A stretch of DNA of 64,000 nucleotides from Acidobacteriota bacterium. GTDB taxonomy: Bacteria; Acidobacteriota; Terriglobia; Bryobacterales; Bryobacteraceae. Positions 41,763 through 50,372 of the stretch are shown here, piece by piece. The translations under genes and the position numbers were made by a program. The DNA lies in contig CANIVU010000001.1 of the NCBI GenBank assembly GCA_947470805.1, forward strand, positions 101,841 to 165,840. Reading direction: 5' to 3'. Under the pieces are notes generated by a model, which was given only the letters and a program-made list of their open reading frames with translations, did no database searches and had not been told where the DNA came from. Every line of letters starts with the position of its first letter. Position 1 is the stretch's first letter.

Positions 41763-41888
41763 GTGTGTGACACGGTTTTCTCGCGAGCTCGGCGGGGTGG
41801 CTGGTCCGTAATCCGTTGAGGAATCAGGCATTCGCAACGGAGCGGGCGGGCGTGTGACCCAAAGATTAAATGGTGTGTGACACGGTTT
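41763..41888. repeat. Pair of GTGTGTGACACGGTTT repeats
   Basis: The motif GTGTGTGACACGGTTT occurs exactly at 41763-41778 and 41873-41888, 110 bases apart in the same direction. The second copy sits in a quasi-palindrome (ATTAAA ... GTGT-GTG-ACAC ... TTTAAT). It lies in the gap between the membrane protein and the small secreted protein, so it may be a dispersed repeat or carry regulation for the latter. Confidence 0.6.
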
Positions 41889-41908
41889 AATGTTTATACA
41901 CTGGGGGT

Positions 41909-42415
41909 ATGCGAGTTTTGTTGCTGACGATCATGACGGGCCTGCTGCTGCTGGCCGAAAGCGCCTCCGGCGTGAAGTGGAAGATGCCGGCCAGTTGGAA
42001 GGCGCAGGGGGAGCGGCCCATGCGCGTGGCCACCTATACGATTCCGGCCTCGGCGGGCGACAAGGACCCGGGGGAGTTGGCGATCTTCTATTTCGGGCCT
42101 GGGCAGGGCGGCGGCGTGCAAGCCAATATCGACCGGTGGGAAGGGCAGATTTCCCAGAAGACCGGGCCGGCTAAGACCGCGAAGATGACCGTTGCCGGAA
42201 TGCCGGTGACGTCGGTGGACGTGTCGGGCACCTATGCGGTGTCGGCTGGGCCGATGGCTGCTTCGGCGGTGAACAAGCCCGGTTATCGCATGTTGGGGTA
42301 CATTGTGGAAGCGCCGAAGGGCGCCGTGTTCTTCAAGCTGACCGGTCCGGCGAAGACCGTTAGCGCCAATGAAGCGGCGTACCTGGGCATGATCAAAGAG
42401 ATTGTGAAGGAGTAG
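41909..42415 (+). CDS. Small exported protein of unknown function
   Basis: A 168-residue protein with signal peptide MRVLLLTIMTGLLLLAESASG. The mature chain begins VKWKMPASWKAQGERPMRV and has beta-rich segments resembling PsbP/DcrB-like small exported proteins (GELAIFYFGPGQGGGVQANI, AAYLGMIKEIVKE at the end). No catalytic residues are visible. The PQQ propeller gene begins seven bases later, so they are probably co-transcribed. Confidence 0.75.
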   Translation: MRVLLLTIMTGLLLLAESASGVKWKMPASWKAQGERPMRVATYTIPASAGDKDPGELAIFYFGPGQGGGVQANIDRWEGQISQKTGPAKTAKMTVAGMPVTSVDVSGTYAVSAGPMAASAVNKPGYRMLGYIVEAPKGAVFFKLTGPAKTVSANEAAYLGMIKEIVKE

Positions 42416-42421
42416 GTTTCC

Positions 42422-43627
42422 ATGCTGACACGGCGAGGCTTTGCAGGACTGGTATCGAGCGCGGCAATGGCCGCCGAATGGCCACAATGGCGGGGCCTCG
42501 CGCGTGACGGGCGTTCCGGAGAGACGGGACTGTTAAAGAAATGGCCGGCGGGCGGGCCGCCGGTGTTGTGGAAGATCGATAACCTGGGCGAAGGGTATTC
42601 GTCGTTTTCGATTGCCAATGGGAAGTTGTTCACACAGAGCCAGAAGCAGGGTGGGCAGTGGATCACGGCGCTGGACGCGGCAACGGGGAAGACCGTTTGG
42701 GAAGTGGCGGCGGGCGAATCGTTCCCGCAGGACCGGGGTCCGGGGCCGCGCGGCACACCGACCGTGGATGGCGAAACGATCTATTCGCTTTCCGCCGATG
42801 GGACTTTGTTATCGCTGGCGGCGGCGACGGGGAAGAAGAACTGGGAAAAGAATATTCTGCGCGAGTTCGGCGGGTCGCAGATTCATTGGGGGTTGAGCGA
42901 ATCGCCGCTAGTGGACGGGACGCGGCTGATTGTTACGCCGGGCGGAAAAGAAAAGGCCATTGTCGCGTTGGACAAGAAGACAGGCCGGGCGTTGTGGAGC
43001 GCGGGCGACGACGCGGCGGGTTATAGTTCGGCGATCGCCTTTGACTTCGGCGGGCAGCGCCATGTGGTGGCGTTTACGGCGCATGGGGCGATGGGCGTGA
43101 ATGCGGCCAACGGCTGGGTGCAGTGGAAGTATGCGAAAGTCTCCAACCGCACGGCCAATATCGCCACGCCGTTGTATCACGACGGCCATGTGTTTTTGAG
43201 CTCCGACTATGGCACCGGCTGCGCGCTGTTGAAACTGGCCGCGGCGGGCGACCGGGTGAACGCGACCGAGGTCTACTTCAACCAGGAGATGAAGAATCAC
43301 TACTGCTCCAGCGTGCTGCAGGACAAGCATCTGTACGGGTTTTCGAGCGGCATTCTGACGTCGATGGATTTCCTCTCCGGCGAGGTGGCGTGGAAGGACC
43401 GGAGCGTAGGGAAGGGGCAGTTGATCCTGGCCGAAGGGCTGCTGTATTTGCAGGGAGAATCGGGCGTGGTGGCGTTGGCCGAGGCCACACCCACAGCGTA
43501 CAAAGAGATCTCACGGTTTGAGTTCGGACGCGGGCAGTACCCGTTATGGACACTGCCCGTGATTGCCGGCGGACGGCTGTATTTGCGGGACCAGAGTAAG
43601 CTGGCCTGCTACAAGATCTCGGCCTAG
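42422..43627 (+). CDS. Tat-exported PQQ-like beta-propeller protein
   Basis: A 401-residue protein with twin-arginine leader TRRGFAGLVSSAAMAAE. The mature protein starts WPQWRGLARDG, the usual opening of PQQ-repeat proteins, and contains propeller blades with the TALDAATGKTVWEV and IVALDKKTGRALWS signatures. No quinoprotein dehydrogenase active-site residues were recognised, so it may be a structural or binding propeller. Its end overlaps the end of the convergent CysD gene by four bases. Confidence 0.9.
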   Translation: MLTRRGFAGLVSSAAMAAEWPQWRGLARDGRSGETGLLKKWPAGGPPVLWKIDNLGEGYSSFSIANGKLFTQSQKQGGQWITALDAATGKTVWEVAAGESFPQDRGPGPRGTPTVDGETIYSLSADGTLLSLAAATGKKNWEKNILREFGGSQIHWGLSESPLVDGTRLIVTPGGKEKAIVALDKKTGRALWSAGDDAAGYSSAIAFDFGGQRHVVAFTAHGAMGVNAANGWVQWKYAKVSNRTANIATPLYHDGHVFLSSDYGTGCALLKLAAAGDRVNATEVYFNQEMKNHYCSSVLQDKHLYGFSSGILTSMDFLSGEVAWKDRSVGKGQLILAEGLLYLQGESGVVALAEATPTAYKEISRFEFGRGQYPLWTLPVIAGGRLYLRDQSKLACYKISA

Positions 43628-44511
43628 AAGTAGCCCTCGCGCTTGCGATCTTCCATGGAGGAATCCGAACGAAGATCGTCGGCGCGAGCGCCGCGTTCGC
43701 TGGCGCGGCTGGTGACGAGTTCGTCGATGATCTCGTCGATATTGGCGGCCGGCGAGAGGACAGCGCCGGTACAGGTCATGTCGCCGATGGTGCGGAAGCG
43801 GACGTTGAGGGTGCAGGGCTGATCGGCCGGATCGGGCACCAGGAACTCGTTCTGCGCCAGGTAGAGCGGGCCGCGGCGGATGCAGTCCCGCGTGTGGGAG
43901 AAGTAGAGCGACGGGAGCGGCAGCTTTTCGCGGCGGAGGTAGAGCCACACGTCGAGTTCCGTCCAATTGCTGAGCGGGAAGACGCGGAGGTGTTCGCCTG
44001 AGTCGATGCGGGCGTTGAAGAGGGACCATAGTTCGGGCCGTTGGGCGCGGGGTTCCCAGGACCCGAACTTGTCGCGGACGGAGAAGAAGCGCTCTTTGGC
44101 GCGCGCCTTTTCCTCGTCGCGGCGGGCGCCACCGAGAGCGACGTCGAACTTGTGTTCGTGAATGGCATCGACAAGGGTGCCGCTCTGGAGGGCGTTGCGG
44201 CCGGTGGGGGAGTCCTTCTTCTCCTGGACGCGCCCCTGGCGGATGGACTCTTCGACGGTACGAATGATGAGACGTTCGCGCACGAAGCTGTCGCGGAAGA
44301 TGAGCGTCTCCGGGAAGTTATGGCCGGTATCGATGTGAAGGAACGGGAAGGGCACGGGCGCGGGCCAGAAGGCTTTGCGGGCGAGGTGGGCAAGGACAAT
44401 GGAGTCCTTGCCACCGGAGAACATCAGCACGGGCCGTTCGCACTCCGCGGCCACTTCGCGGATGACGTGGATGGCTTCGGCTTCGAGAGAGGAGAGGTGC
44501 GTGAGGCGCAT
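43624..44511 (-). CDS. cysD: Sulfate adenylyltransferase subunit 2 (CysD)
   Basis: A 295-residue ATP-PPase subunit of sulfate adenylyltransferase. The PP-loop is FSGGKDSIV (about residues 31-39), followed by FLHIDTGHNFPETL. The conserved ALGGARRDEEKARAKER and RVFPLSNWTELDVW blocks and the ending SSMEDRKREGYF are diagnostic. CysD activates sulfate with the GTPase CysN, but no cysN, cysC or other sulfate gene is in the window. Its start lies two bases after the icd stop, so it is coupled to an isocitrate dehydrogenase, an odd pairing. Confidence 0.93.
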   Translation of the reverse strand: MRLTHLSSLEAEAIHVIREVAAECERPVLMFSGGKDSIVLAHLARKAFWPAPVPFPFLHIDTGHNFPETLIFRDSFVRERLIIRTVEESIRQGRVQEKKDSPTGRNALQSGTLVDAIHEHKFDVALGGARRDEEKARAKERFFSVRDKFGSWEPRAQRPELWSLFNARIDSGEHLRVFPLSNWTELDVWLYLRREKLPLPSLYFSHTRDCIRRGPLYLAQNEFLVPDPADQPCTLNVRFRTIGDMTCTGAVLSPAANIDEIIDELVTSRASERGARADDLRSDSSMEDRKREGYF

Positions 44512-44513
44512 GT

Positions 44514-45962
44514 TTATTGCCCCTGTCCGAGCGAGTAGCCCGGCTTGCCGTCGAACGTGCAGAGGTTCTCGGTCTTGATGAAATCGAAGCCGGCGGAGGC
44601 GACGCGCTCGAGAAGTTGGAGGATATCGGCGTGGGAGACGGCGGCGCCATTCTGGAATCGGCAGCGCCAGTGGTCCGTGCAGAAGGTCTCCGGGAAGCCT
44701 TGCGGCCAGACTTTCACGCCACGATTGGTGATCATGGTGAGCGGGAGGTGCGGGGTGCCGGTGGGCTGGAGTTTTTCGGCCAGTTCGGCGGGCGCGCCGC
44801 CGGTCCATTGCAGGAAGACGTCGACGCCGACGATCTCCTTTTTGGCGGGCTGGCGGACGGAGGCGGACGTGGCCACGGCGGCGACGGGTTGGTAATGGAC
44901 CGGCGTTAACTGTTGTGGCAACTGGCCAAGGCGCGCGATGACGGCGTCGGCGAACTCCTCGGTGGTGACGCGGGATTTGCTCTGTTCGGGCGTGAAGATA
45001 TCGCCGGTGTGGACCCCGTCTTCAAGGGTGCGAAGGAGCGCGTTGTGGACATTGGTGGCGACCTCGCACTGGCCGAGGTGGACGAGCATCATAACGCCGG
45101 CGTGGAGGAGCCCGGAAGGGTTGGCGATGCCCTTGCCGGCCAGATCAGGCGCGGAGCCGTGGATGGCTTCGAACATGGCGATGCGGTCGCCGATGTTGGC
45201 CGAACCGGCGAGGCCGACGGAGCCGGCCACCTGGGCGGCGATGTCGGAGATGATGTCACCGTAGAGATTGAGCGTGACGATGACGTCGAAGTCGTTGGGA
45301 CGGTCGGCAAGGTACGCGGCGCCGATGTCGATGATGCGGTGTTCGCGGATGAGTTCGGGATATTCGGCGCCGATCTCATCGAAGATCTGATGGAAGAGAC
45401 CGTCGGTCATCTTCATGATGTTGTCTTTGGTGAAGCAGGTGACCTTTTTGCGGCCGTTGCGCCGGGCGTATTCGAAGGCGTAGCGGATGACTTTCTCCGA
45501 ACCCGGGCGGGTGATGAGCTTCAGGCACTGATAGACCTGATCGGTCTGGCGGTGCTCGATACCGGCGTAGAGATCCTCTTCGTTTTCGCGCACGATGACC
45601 ACGTCGATACCGGGGAAACGGGTGTGGACGAACGGGTGGTAGGAGACGGTGGGACGGACGTTGGCATAGAGGCCAAGCGTCTTGCGGACGGTGACGTTGA
45701 TGCTCTTGAACCCGCCGCCCTGCGGGGTGGTGATGGGCGCTTTGTAGAAGACGCCGGTGCGGCGGAGGGAGTCCCAGGAGGAGGCCTCGATGCCGGAGCT
45801 GACGCCGCGGCGATAGACGCTTTCGCCGATTTCGATGGTTTCGATTTCGAGTTGGGCACCGGCGGCGCGGAGGATGCGGAGAGAGGCGGCCATGATCTCC
45901 GGGCCGATGCCGTCGCCGTGGGCGACCGTGATTGCTTGTGCTTTATGTGTCACGACTTCCAA
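44514..45962 (-). CDS. icd: NADP-dependent isocitrate dehydrogenase, Thermus-like long form
   Basis: A 482-residue enzyme. The N-terminal two-thirds is the isocitrate/isopropylmalate dehydrogenase fold: AHGDGIGPEIM, IVRENEEDLYAGIEHR with substrate-binding Arg residues, and GDIISDIAAQVAGSVGLAGSANIG with the metal-binding Asp, then the EAIHGSAPDLAGKG cofactor block. The last 120 residues form the extra domain of long Thermus-type enzymes. It converts isocitrate to 2-oxoglutarate. A winged-helix gene diverges from it, separated by 59 bases that hold direct repeats. Cofactor preference is inferred from family only. Confidence 0.88.
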   Translation of the reverse strand: MEVVTHKAQAITVAHGDGIGPEIMAASLRILRAAGAQLEIETIEIGESVYRRGVSSGIEASSWDSLRRTGVFYKAPITTPQGGGFKSINVTVRKTLGLYANVRPTVSYHPFVHTRFPGIDVVIVRENEEDLYAGIEHRQTDQVYQCLKLITRPGSEKVIRYAFEYARRNGRKKVTCFTKDNIMKMTDGLFHQIFDEIGAEYPELIREHRIIDIGAAYLADRPNDFDVIVTLNLYGDIISDIAAQVAGSVGLAGSANIGDRIAMFEAIHGSAPDLAGKGIANPSGLLHAGVMMLVHLGQCEVATNVHNALLRTLEDGVHTGDIFTPEQSKSRVTTEEFADAVIARLGQLPQQLTPVHYQPVAAVATSASVRQPAKKEIVGVDVFLQWTGGAPAELAEKLQPTGTPHLPLTMITNRGVKVWPQGFPETFCTDHWRCRFQNGAAVSHADILQLLERVASAGFDFIKTENLCTFDGKPGYSLGQGQ

Positions 45963-45963
45963 G

Positions 45964-45999
45964 ATACGTCTTTTGTGTCGTGCTTTTCAATACGTCTTT
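45964..45999. promoter_or_regulatory. Direct repeats in the icd/HTH divergent promoter
   Basis: ATACGTCTTT occurs at 45964-45973 and again at 45990-45999, 26 bases apart, which is between two and three helix turns. They sit in the 59-base gap between icd and the divergent winged-helix gene and could be an operator for that protein. Binding is not shown. Confidence 0.45.
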
Positions 46000-46021
46000 C
46001 AGGGAGCGTAAGATAAAAACC

Positions 46022-46327
46022 ATGCCCGCCGAACGATGGACCTTTCTGACCAACTACGGACACGTGCTGCTGTGCATCGCAGCGGACCCGGAGATCCGGT
46101 TGCGGGACGTGGCGGCGCGGGTGGGGATCACGGAACGGGCGGCGCAGCGGATTGTAGCCGACCTGATTGAGGGCGGGTATCTGGAGTCGGAAAAAGTGGG
46201 GCGGCGGAACCAGTACCGGGTGAACGGCGCATTGCCGTTGCGGCATCCGATTGAAGAACAGAGCCAGGTGGCGGCGCTGCTGTCGCTGATTCAGGCGCCT
46301 AAGACGCGGGGCGCTAGGCGCGGGTGA
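46022..46327 (+). CDS. Winged-helix (MarR-like) transcriptional regulator
   Basis: A 101-residue DNA-binding protein. The HTH is RLRDVAARVGITERAAQRIV followed by the wing YLESEKVGRRNQYRV, giving the plain winged-helix layout of MarR-like or small PadR-like regulators. The ATG at 46022 keeps the whole domain. Its divergent position opposite icd and cysD, with repeated motifs in the gap, makes it a candidate regulator of that pair. It ends overlapping the FMN oxidase gene by 14 bases. Confidence 0.8.
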   Translation: MPAERWTFLTNYGHVLLCIAADPEIRLRDVAARVGITERAAQRIVADLIEGGYLESEKVGRRNQYRVNGALPLRHPIEEQSQVAALLSLIQAPKTRGARRG

Positions 46328-47471
46328 CGTGGGCGGGCGTGATTTCGGAAAGCGAGCGGGCGCCGCATTGCTGCATGGCGACCTGGAATTCACTACGAAG
46401 AATATCGAGCACGGCTTCGACGCCGGGCTGGCCGAAGGCCCCGAGACCCCATAAATAGGGCCTGCCGACGCCGACGGCGGTGGCGCCGAGGGCGATGGCC
46501 TTCAAGATATCTGTGCCGCGGCGGACGCCGCCATCGACCATCACGGGCATCCGGCCACGAACGGCGTCGACGACTTCGGGGAGGCAATCGATAGAGGCGC
46601 GCCCGCTGTCCTCGGCGCGGCCACCGTGGTTGGAAACGATCAGTCCATCAATACCCTCTTCGACTGCGATGCGGGCGTCTTCGTGGGTACCGATGCCTTT
46701 CAGCACGATCTTCATTTTCGTGATGGAGCGGATGCGGCGGACGGAGGCCCAGTTGAAGTAGGGGCTGCGGACGTCGAGTGTAGAGGGGTCGATCCCGTCG
46801 AAGGAGGGCTTGCGGCCGGAGAACGTTGGGCGCGGATGGCAGGCGGCGCAGTTGCGGGAATCTTCCGCAATGGCGCGGGTGGCGGTTTCCGATTTGCGAC
46901 CGACGACGAGATCGACGGTGATGACGAGGACGGGGCAACCGGCGGCTTCGGCGCGGCGGACAATGCGTTCGCCGACTTCGATTTTGGAGGTGGGATAGAG
47001 CTGTTGCCAAATGGGACGGCCGGCGGCTTTGGTGGTGTCTTCGACTGATGTCGTGGCCACGGTGGAAAGTATCTGGAGCGTATGGCGCGAGTTGCCGGCG
47101 CGGGCGACGGCGGTTTCGCCATCGGGATGGAAAGCTTTGTGGCTGCCGCAGGGGCAGATGAATATTGGCGTGGGCCAATGGGTGCCGAAGAGCGTCGTGG
47201 ACATGTCGACGCGGGTGACGTCGATCAGGCGGCGGGGGCGGAGTTGGAGGCGAGCGAAGGCTTCAGTATTGGCGCGGACGGTGCGGTCGTCATCGACGCC
47301 GGTGGCGATGTAGCCGAAGTGGGCTGGGGGAATATTCTTGCGGGCGACGGCTTCGAAATCGCGGACGTTTAGGGCTTGCGCGGGGCTGGTGATGAGCGGG
47401 GCTTCGGCGGAGAACAGCGGGCTGGCGGCGAGGAACTGGAGAAATCGGCGGCGGGCGGTGCGGGTGTTCAT
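46314..47471 (-). CDS. Tat-exported FMN alpha-hydroxy-acid oxidase with CxxCH motif
   Basis: A 385-residue enzyme of the lactate/glycolate oxidase family with a twin-arginine leader (TARRRFLQFLAASPLFSAEA). The FMN/active-site blocks are HFGYIATGVDDDRTV, the catalytic SNHGGRAEDSG and DGGVRRGTDILKAIALGA with RPYLWG. In loop 4 there is a CAACH sequence (C208, C211, H212), a c-type heme-binding motif absent from the other paralogue at 19.8 kb. It might make a heme-linked exported lactate dehydrogenase analogue. The upstream part of its long frame belongs to the neighbouring propeller gene and is not real. Confidence 0.9.
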   Translation of the reverse strand: MNTRTARRRFLQFLAASPLFSAEAPLITSPAQALNVRDFEAVARKNIPPAHFGYIATGVDDDRTVRANTEAFARLQLRPRRLIDVTRVDMSTTLFGTHWPTPIFICPCGSHKAFHPDGETAVARAGNSRHTLQILSTVATTSVEDTTKAAGRPIWQQLYPTSKIEVGERIVRRAEAAGCPVLVITVDLVVGRKSETATRAIAEDSRNCAACHPRPTFSGRKPSFDGIDPSTLDVRSPYFNWASVRRIRSITKMKIVLKGIGTHEDARIAVEEGIDGLIVSNHGGRAEDSGRASIDCLPEVVDAVRGRMPVMVDGGVRRGTDILKAIALGATAVGVGRPYLWGLGAFGQPGVEAVLDILRSEFQVAMQQCGARSLSEITPAHVTRA

Positions 47472-47493
47472 CGGCGTTCCGATGAGAATAGCA

Positions 47494-48681
47494 CTACCAG
47501 CGGGGATGGTCGGCACCCTGGTTGTTGGCACCGCGGTTGAGGAAGCGGGCATTAGCGCCGTTGGCGTCCATGATCCAGATGGCGGGGTTTTCACCGGTGG
47601 CGGCGCGGCAGAAGAGGACCCGGTCGCCGATGGCGGAGGGGGACATGCGGAAGTCCCAGTTGTTTTCGCGGAAAGGTGTGAGGGCGAGTTTTTCGCCGGT
47701 TTTGGGATCGATTTGCGTGATGCGCGTGCCGCCTCTGGCGGCGGCGGGTTTGTAGTCGCGATTGAAGTGATCGGTATCGGGTCGCTGGGATTGGAACTCC
47801 CACGGAGTCTTCGCGCCCGGGCTGCGTTCGGCAAAGAGGATGCCGTGGCGGGTCCATTGGGGCATGTTGGAACCGCCGCCAGGATTGGACGGGGCGCCAT
47901 ACGTCGCGCCGAACCAGGCGGCGTTGCCGGTGGTGAGAGCGCGGTTGGCGGAGCCGTCGGGTCGGCCGATCCAGAGGTCGGACCAGTCGTGGGCGGGGTC
48001 GATTTTGGGCGTGCAGATTTGATAGAGAACCCATTCGCCATCGGGGGACCATGTGGTGCCGAACATGAGCTTGCCTTTGGCGCCGTTGACCTCCTGGCGG
48101 TTGGAGCCATCGGCATTTATCGTCGCGATGCGGTAGTTGGCGTGGTAGGCAAACTGGCGGCCATCGGGGGAGAGGCTGACGCCGTAGACGAACTCATCCG
48201 GCGCGGAGACAGGTTGGGGATTGCGGCCGTCGAGATCTATCACGTAGAGGCGCTGTTTACCGTTGCTGTTGACGGTGACGGCGAGGCGGTCTTCACCAGG
48301 CATAAGCAGGCAGGGGGCGATGAAATTGCTGAGTCGCTCCTTTGTCGCGAGCTCTTCGCGGCGGCCGGTTTCCATATCGTAGAGCCAGAGGTGCGTCTTG
48401 CTTTTCGGGTAGTATTCGTCGAAGGTTTTGGTGCGCCAGCCGGGGATGAGTTCGAGCGACATGAGGATGGCGCGGCGGCCGTCGCGGAAGAAGCAGTAGG
48501 GCAGCCAGCCGATGTGATCGGGCTCATGGAAATCGAGGATTTCTAGACCCGAGCCATCGGCACGCTGGACGCCGAGGCGGCTGCCGACGCCGCGGACGCC
48601 CTCGCTGCCGCGGGCGGTGAAGAAGAACTTCGGAGCGGGCGGGGCGAGGGCGGCGGCGAGCAGGGCGCGGCGGGAGAGCAT
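47494..48681 (-). CDS. Tat-exported TolB/WD40-like beta-propeller protein
   Basis: A 395-residue protein with leader LSRRALLAAALAPPA. Propeller repeats include YGVSLSPDGRQFAYHANYRI, MFGTTWSPDGEWVLYQI and VLFCRAATGENPAIWIMDAN, the SPDG/WxMDANG signature of TolB-like and oligogalacturonate-lyase-like propellers. A His/Tyr-rich region in the middle (EPDHIGWLPYCFF) is compatible with the oligogalacturonide lyase subgroup, but the catalytic metal site cannot be assigned. It ends 22 bases before the FMN oxidase start and is probably co-transcribed. Confidence 0.82.
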   Translation of the reverse strand: MLSRRALLAAALAPPAPKFFFTARGSEGVRGVGSRLGVQRADGSGLEILDFHEPDHIGWLPYCFFRDGRRAILMSLELIPGWRTKTFDEYYPKSKTHLWLYDMETGRREELATKERLSNFIAPCLLMPGEDRLAVTVNSNGKQRLYVIDLDGRNPQPVSAPDEFVYGVSLSPDGRQFAYHANYRIATINADGSNRQEVNGAKGKLMFGTTWSPDGEWVLYQICTPKIDPAHDWSDLWIGRPDGSANRALTTGNAAWFGATYGAPSNPGGGSNMPQWTRHGILFAERSPGAKTPWEFQSQRPDTDHFNRDYKPAAARGGTRITQIDPKTGEKLALTPFRENNWDFRMSPSAIGDRVLFCRAATGENPAIWIMDANGANARFLNRGANNQGADHPRW

Positions 48682-48685
48682 CCCG

Positions 48686-50356
48686 CTAGTGTAGGAATAT
48701 TTGCGGTCCGGCGGGGCCGAGGTAGCGTTCCAGTTGTTTGCGCGGGGCCTGGCGGAGGTCGACGGTGATGAGGCCGTCGACAGTGTTGGAGAAGGCCGGA
48801 TCGACGTGGAACGCGGCGAATTTACCTCCGAGTTTCAGGTAGTGTTTGACGAGGATGGGGATGCCTTTGCCGGGGCCGTCGATGTCGGTTACGAGGGCGT
48901 CGAGCTCGTCGATATCGTAGGCGATGACCGGTTTTTGCAGGGTGACGAACGGGAGGCGCGGCTTTGCGAAAGGGGCCAGATCGTCGCGCCAGGCGAGGCG
49001 GCGGAGGCCGGCGACGAGGCTGGCGCGGGCGAGCGGAGAGTAGGCGTTGCTGATGCTGACCGGGCCGTAGAGCGTGGCGTATTGCGGGTTCGCCGCGACG
49101 TAGGCGCCGATGGCTTTCCAGAGCAGGAGCAGCGATTCGAAGTGGCGCTGGTAGGGGGCGGTGATGAACGACCGGCCCAGTTCGATAGCAGGGCCGAGGC
49201 GCTGGTGGAACTGGGGCGCGAGGCGGAAGAGCGTGTTGAGATAGCCATCGGCGGCAGTGTGAAAACGATAGCCGCCGGCGATGGTTTGGGCCGCTGGATC
49301 CCATAGGACGAGTTGTTGATAAGAGGCGTCGAAGCGGTCGAGATCGCAGGGCTTGCCGGTGCCTTCGCCCACGGTGCGGAAAGTGAGTTCGCGCTGGCGT
49401 CCGATTTCACGGAGGACGTGAGGGGCCTCGTGCATTTGCAGACGCCAGACTTCGAGGGCAGCGCCGCGGGCGAGTCGGCGTTCCGGTGGAAGCGCGGCGA
49501 TTTCGGCGGCGAGTTGCGTGGCCGCGGCCGGGGCTGCGATGGCACGCTGCGGCTGCAAGCGGAAGGCGGGCAGACGCCGTTGCGGACGCATGGACTCACA
49601 ACGTGTGCGGAGATAGGCGGTGGCGGTGTCGCCGCGACGTTCGACCCAGTTGGACGGGGCGGCGTGGCCGATGCGGACCTGCACCGTGTAGTTGCGGCGG
49701 CGCAGAAACTCGCGCGGGAGCATGGCGGTGCGAAGGGCCGGATGGGCGAGGCCGGCGATGTGGAAGGCCGGCGAGTTGCCGCCATCAATCCACATGGGGA
49801 CCACTTTGGCGCCGGAGCGGCGGGCGAGGCGCACCGGGTTCTCATTCCATTTTTCTTCCGTAACGCTGAGGCGGCGCCACTGCCAGTGGGCGACGACGCC
49901 GGCGGGGAAAACAACGAGAAGCCCGCCGCGATCGAGCCACTGCAAACTGTCGCGCAGGCTGCGGGCGTTGGTGCGGCGGGCGGCAGCGGTGTCGGCGAGA
50001 TCGACGGGGAAGCACAGCTCGCGGACGCCATCGACTTCGAGCACCTGCTGGTTGGCGAGGTAGCGAATATCTTCGCGGCGGCGGAAGAGGAGGTTGGCGG
50101 TGATGACGGCGTCAGTCAATCCGAAACTATGGTTGGCGACGACGACCGTGGGGCCATTTGCGGGAATGTGCCGGAGTTCGTTGTCGGCGGCATCAATCGT
50201 CAATCCAAGCCGCTGCTGGAGGCGCGCGCAGAATTCGCGGGAGCCGGCGCCAGCGGCCAGTTCACTGGTGAAGGCGCGAAATTCGTCGACGGAAAAGAGC
50301 TTTTCAGTCCAGGGGGAGAGGGGCATCGCCACTGGTATAGCAGCGGCATGTGACAC
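48686..50356 (-). CDS. OlsF-like fused lysophospholipid/ornithine acyltransferase
   Basis: A 556-residue fusion. Residues about 40-270 are a PlsC-like O-acyltransferase: NHSFGLTD (H-x5-D, the spacing seen in this subgroup) near residue 73 and the later FPAGVVAHW block. Residues about 310-550 are a GNAT-type Acetyltransf_5/OlsB-like N-acyltransferase (LEVWRLQMHEAP to the YQQLVLWDPAAQTIAGGYRF strand, then ELGRSFITAPYQR). This is the order of OlsF, which in Serratia makes ornithine lipids from ornithine in one protein. Ornithine as acceptor is inferred. The start is taken at 50356; an ATG at 50326 also fits. Confidence 0.85.
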   Translation of the reverse strand: MSHAAAIPVAMPLSPWTEKLFSVDEFRAFTSELAAGAGSREFCARLQQRLGLTIDAADNELRHIPANGPTVVVANHSFGLTDAVITANLLFRRREDIRYLANQQVLEVDGVRELCFPVDLADTAAARRTNARSLRDSLQWLDRGGLLVVFPAGVVAHWQWRRLSVTEEKWNENPVRLARRSGAKVVPMWIDGGNSPAFHIAGLAHPALRTAMLPREFLRRRNYTVQVRIGHAAPSNWVERRGDTATAYLRTRCESMRPQRRLPAFRLQPQRAIAAPAAATQLAAEIAALPPERRLARGAALEVWRLQMHEAPHVLREIGRQRELTFRTVGEGTGKPCDLDRFDASYQQLVLWDPAAQTIAGGYRFHTAADGYLNTLFRLAPQFHQRLGPAIELGRSFITAPYQRHFESLLLLWKAIGAYVAANPQYATLYGPVSISNAYSPLARASLVAGLRRLAWRDDLAPFAKPRLPFVTLQKPVIAYDIDELDALVTDIDGPGKGIPILVKHYLKLGGKFAAFHVDPAFSNTVDGLITVDLRQAPRKQLERYLGPAGPQIFLH

Positions 50357-50372
50357 GCAATTGAACGGGAAA

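Noticed and set aside
47472..48116. N-terminal extension of the FMN oxidase frame
   Set aside because: The region is the opposite frame of the propeller gene (47494-48681). The Tat leader at 47471 fixes the true start.
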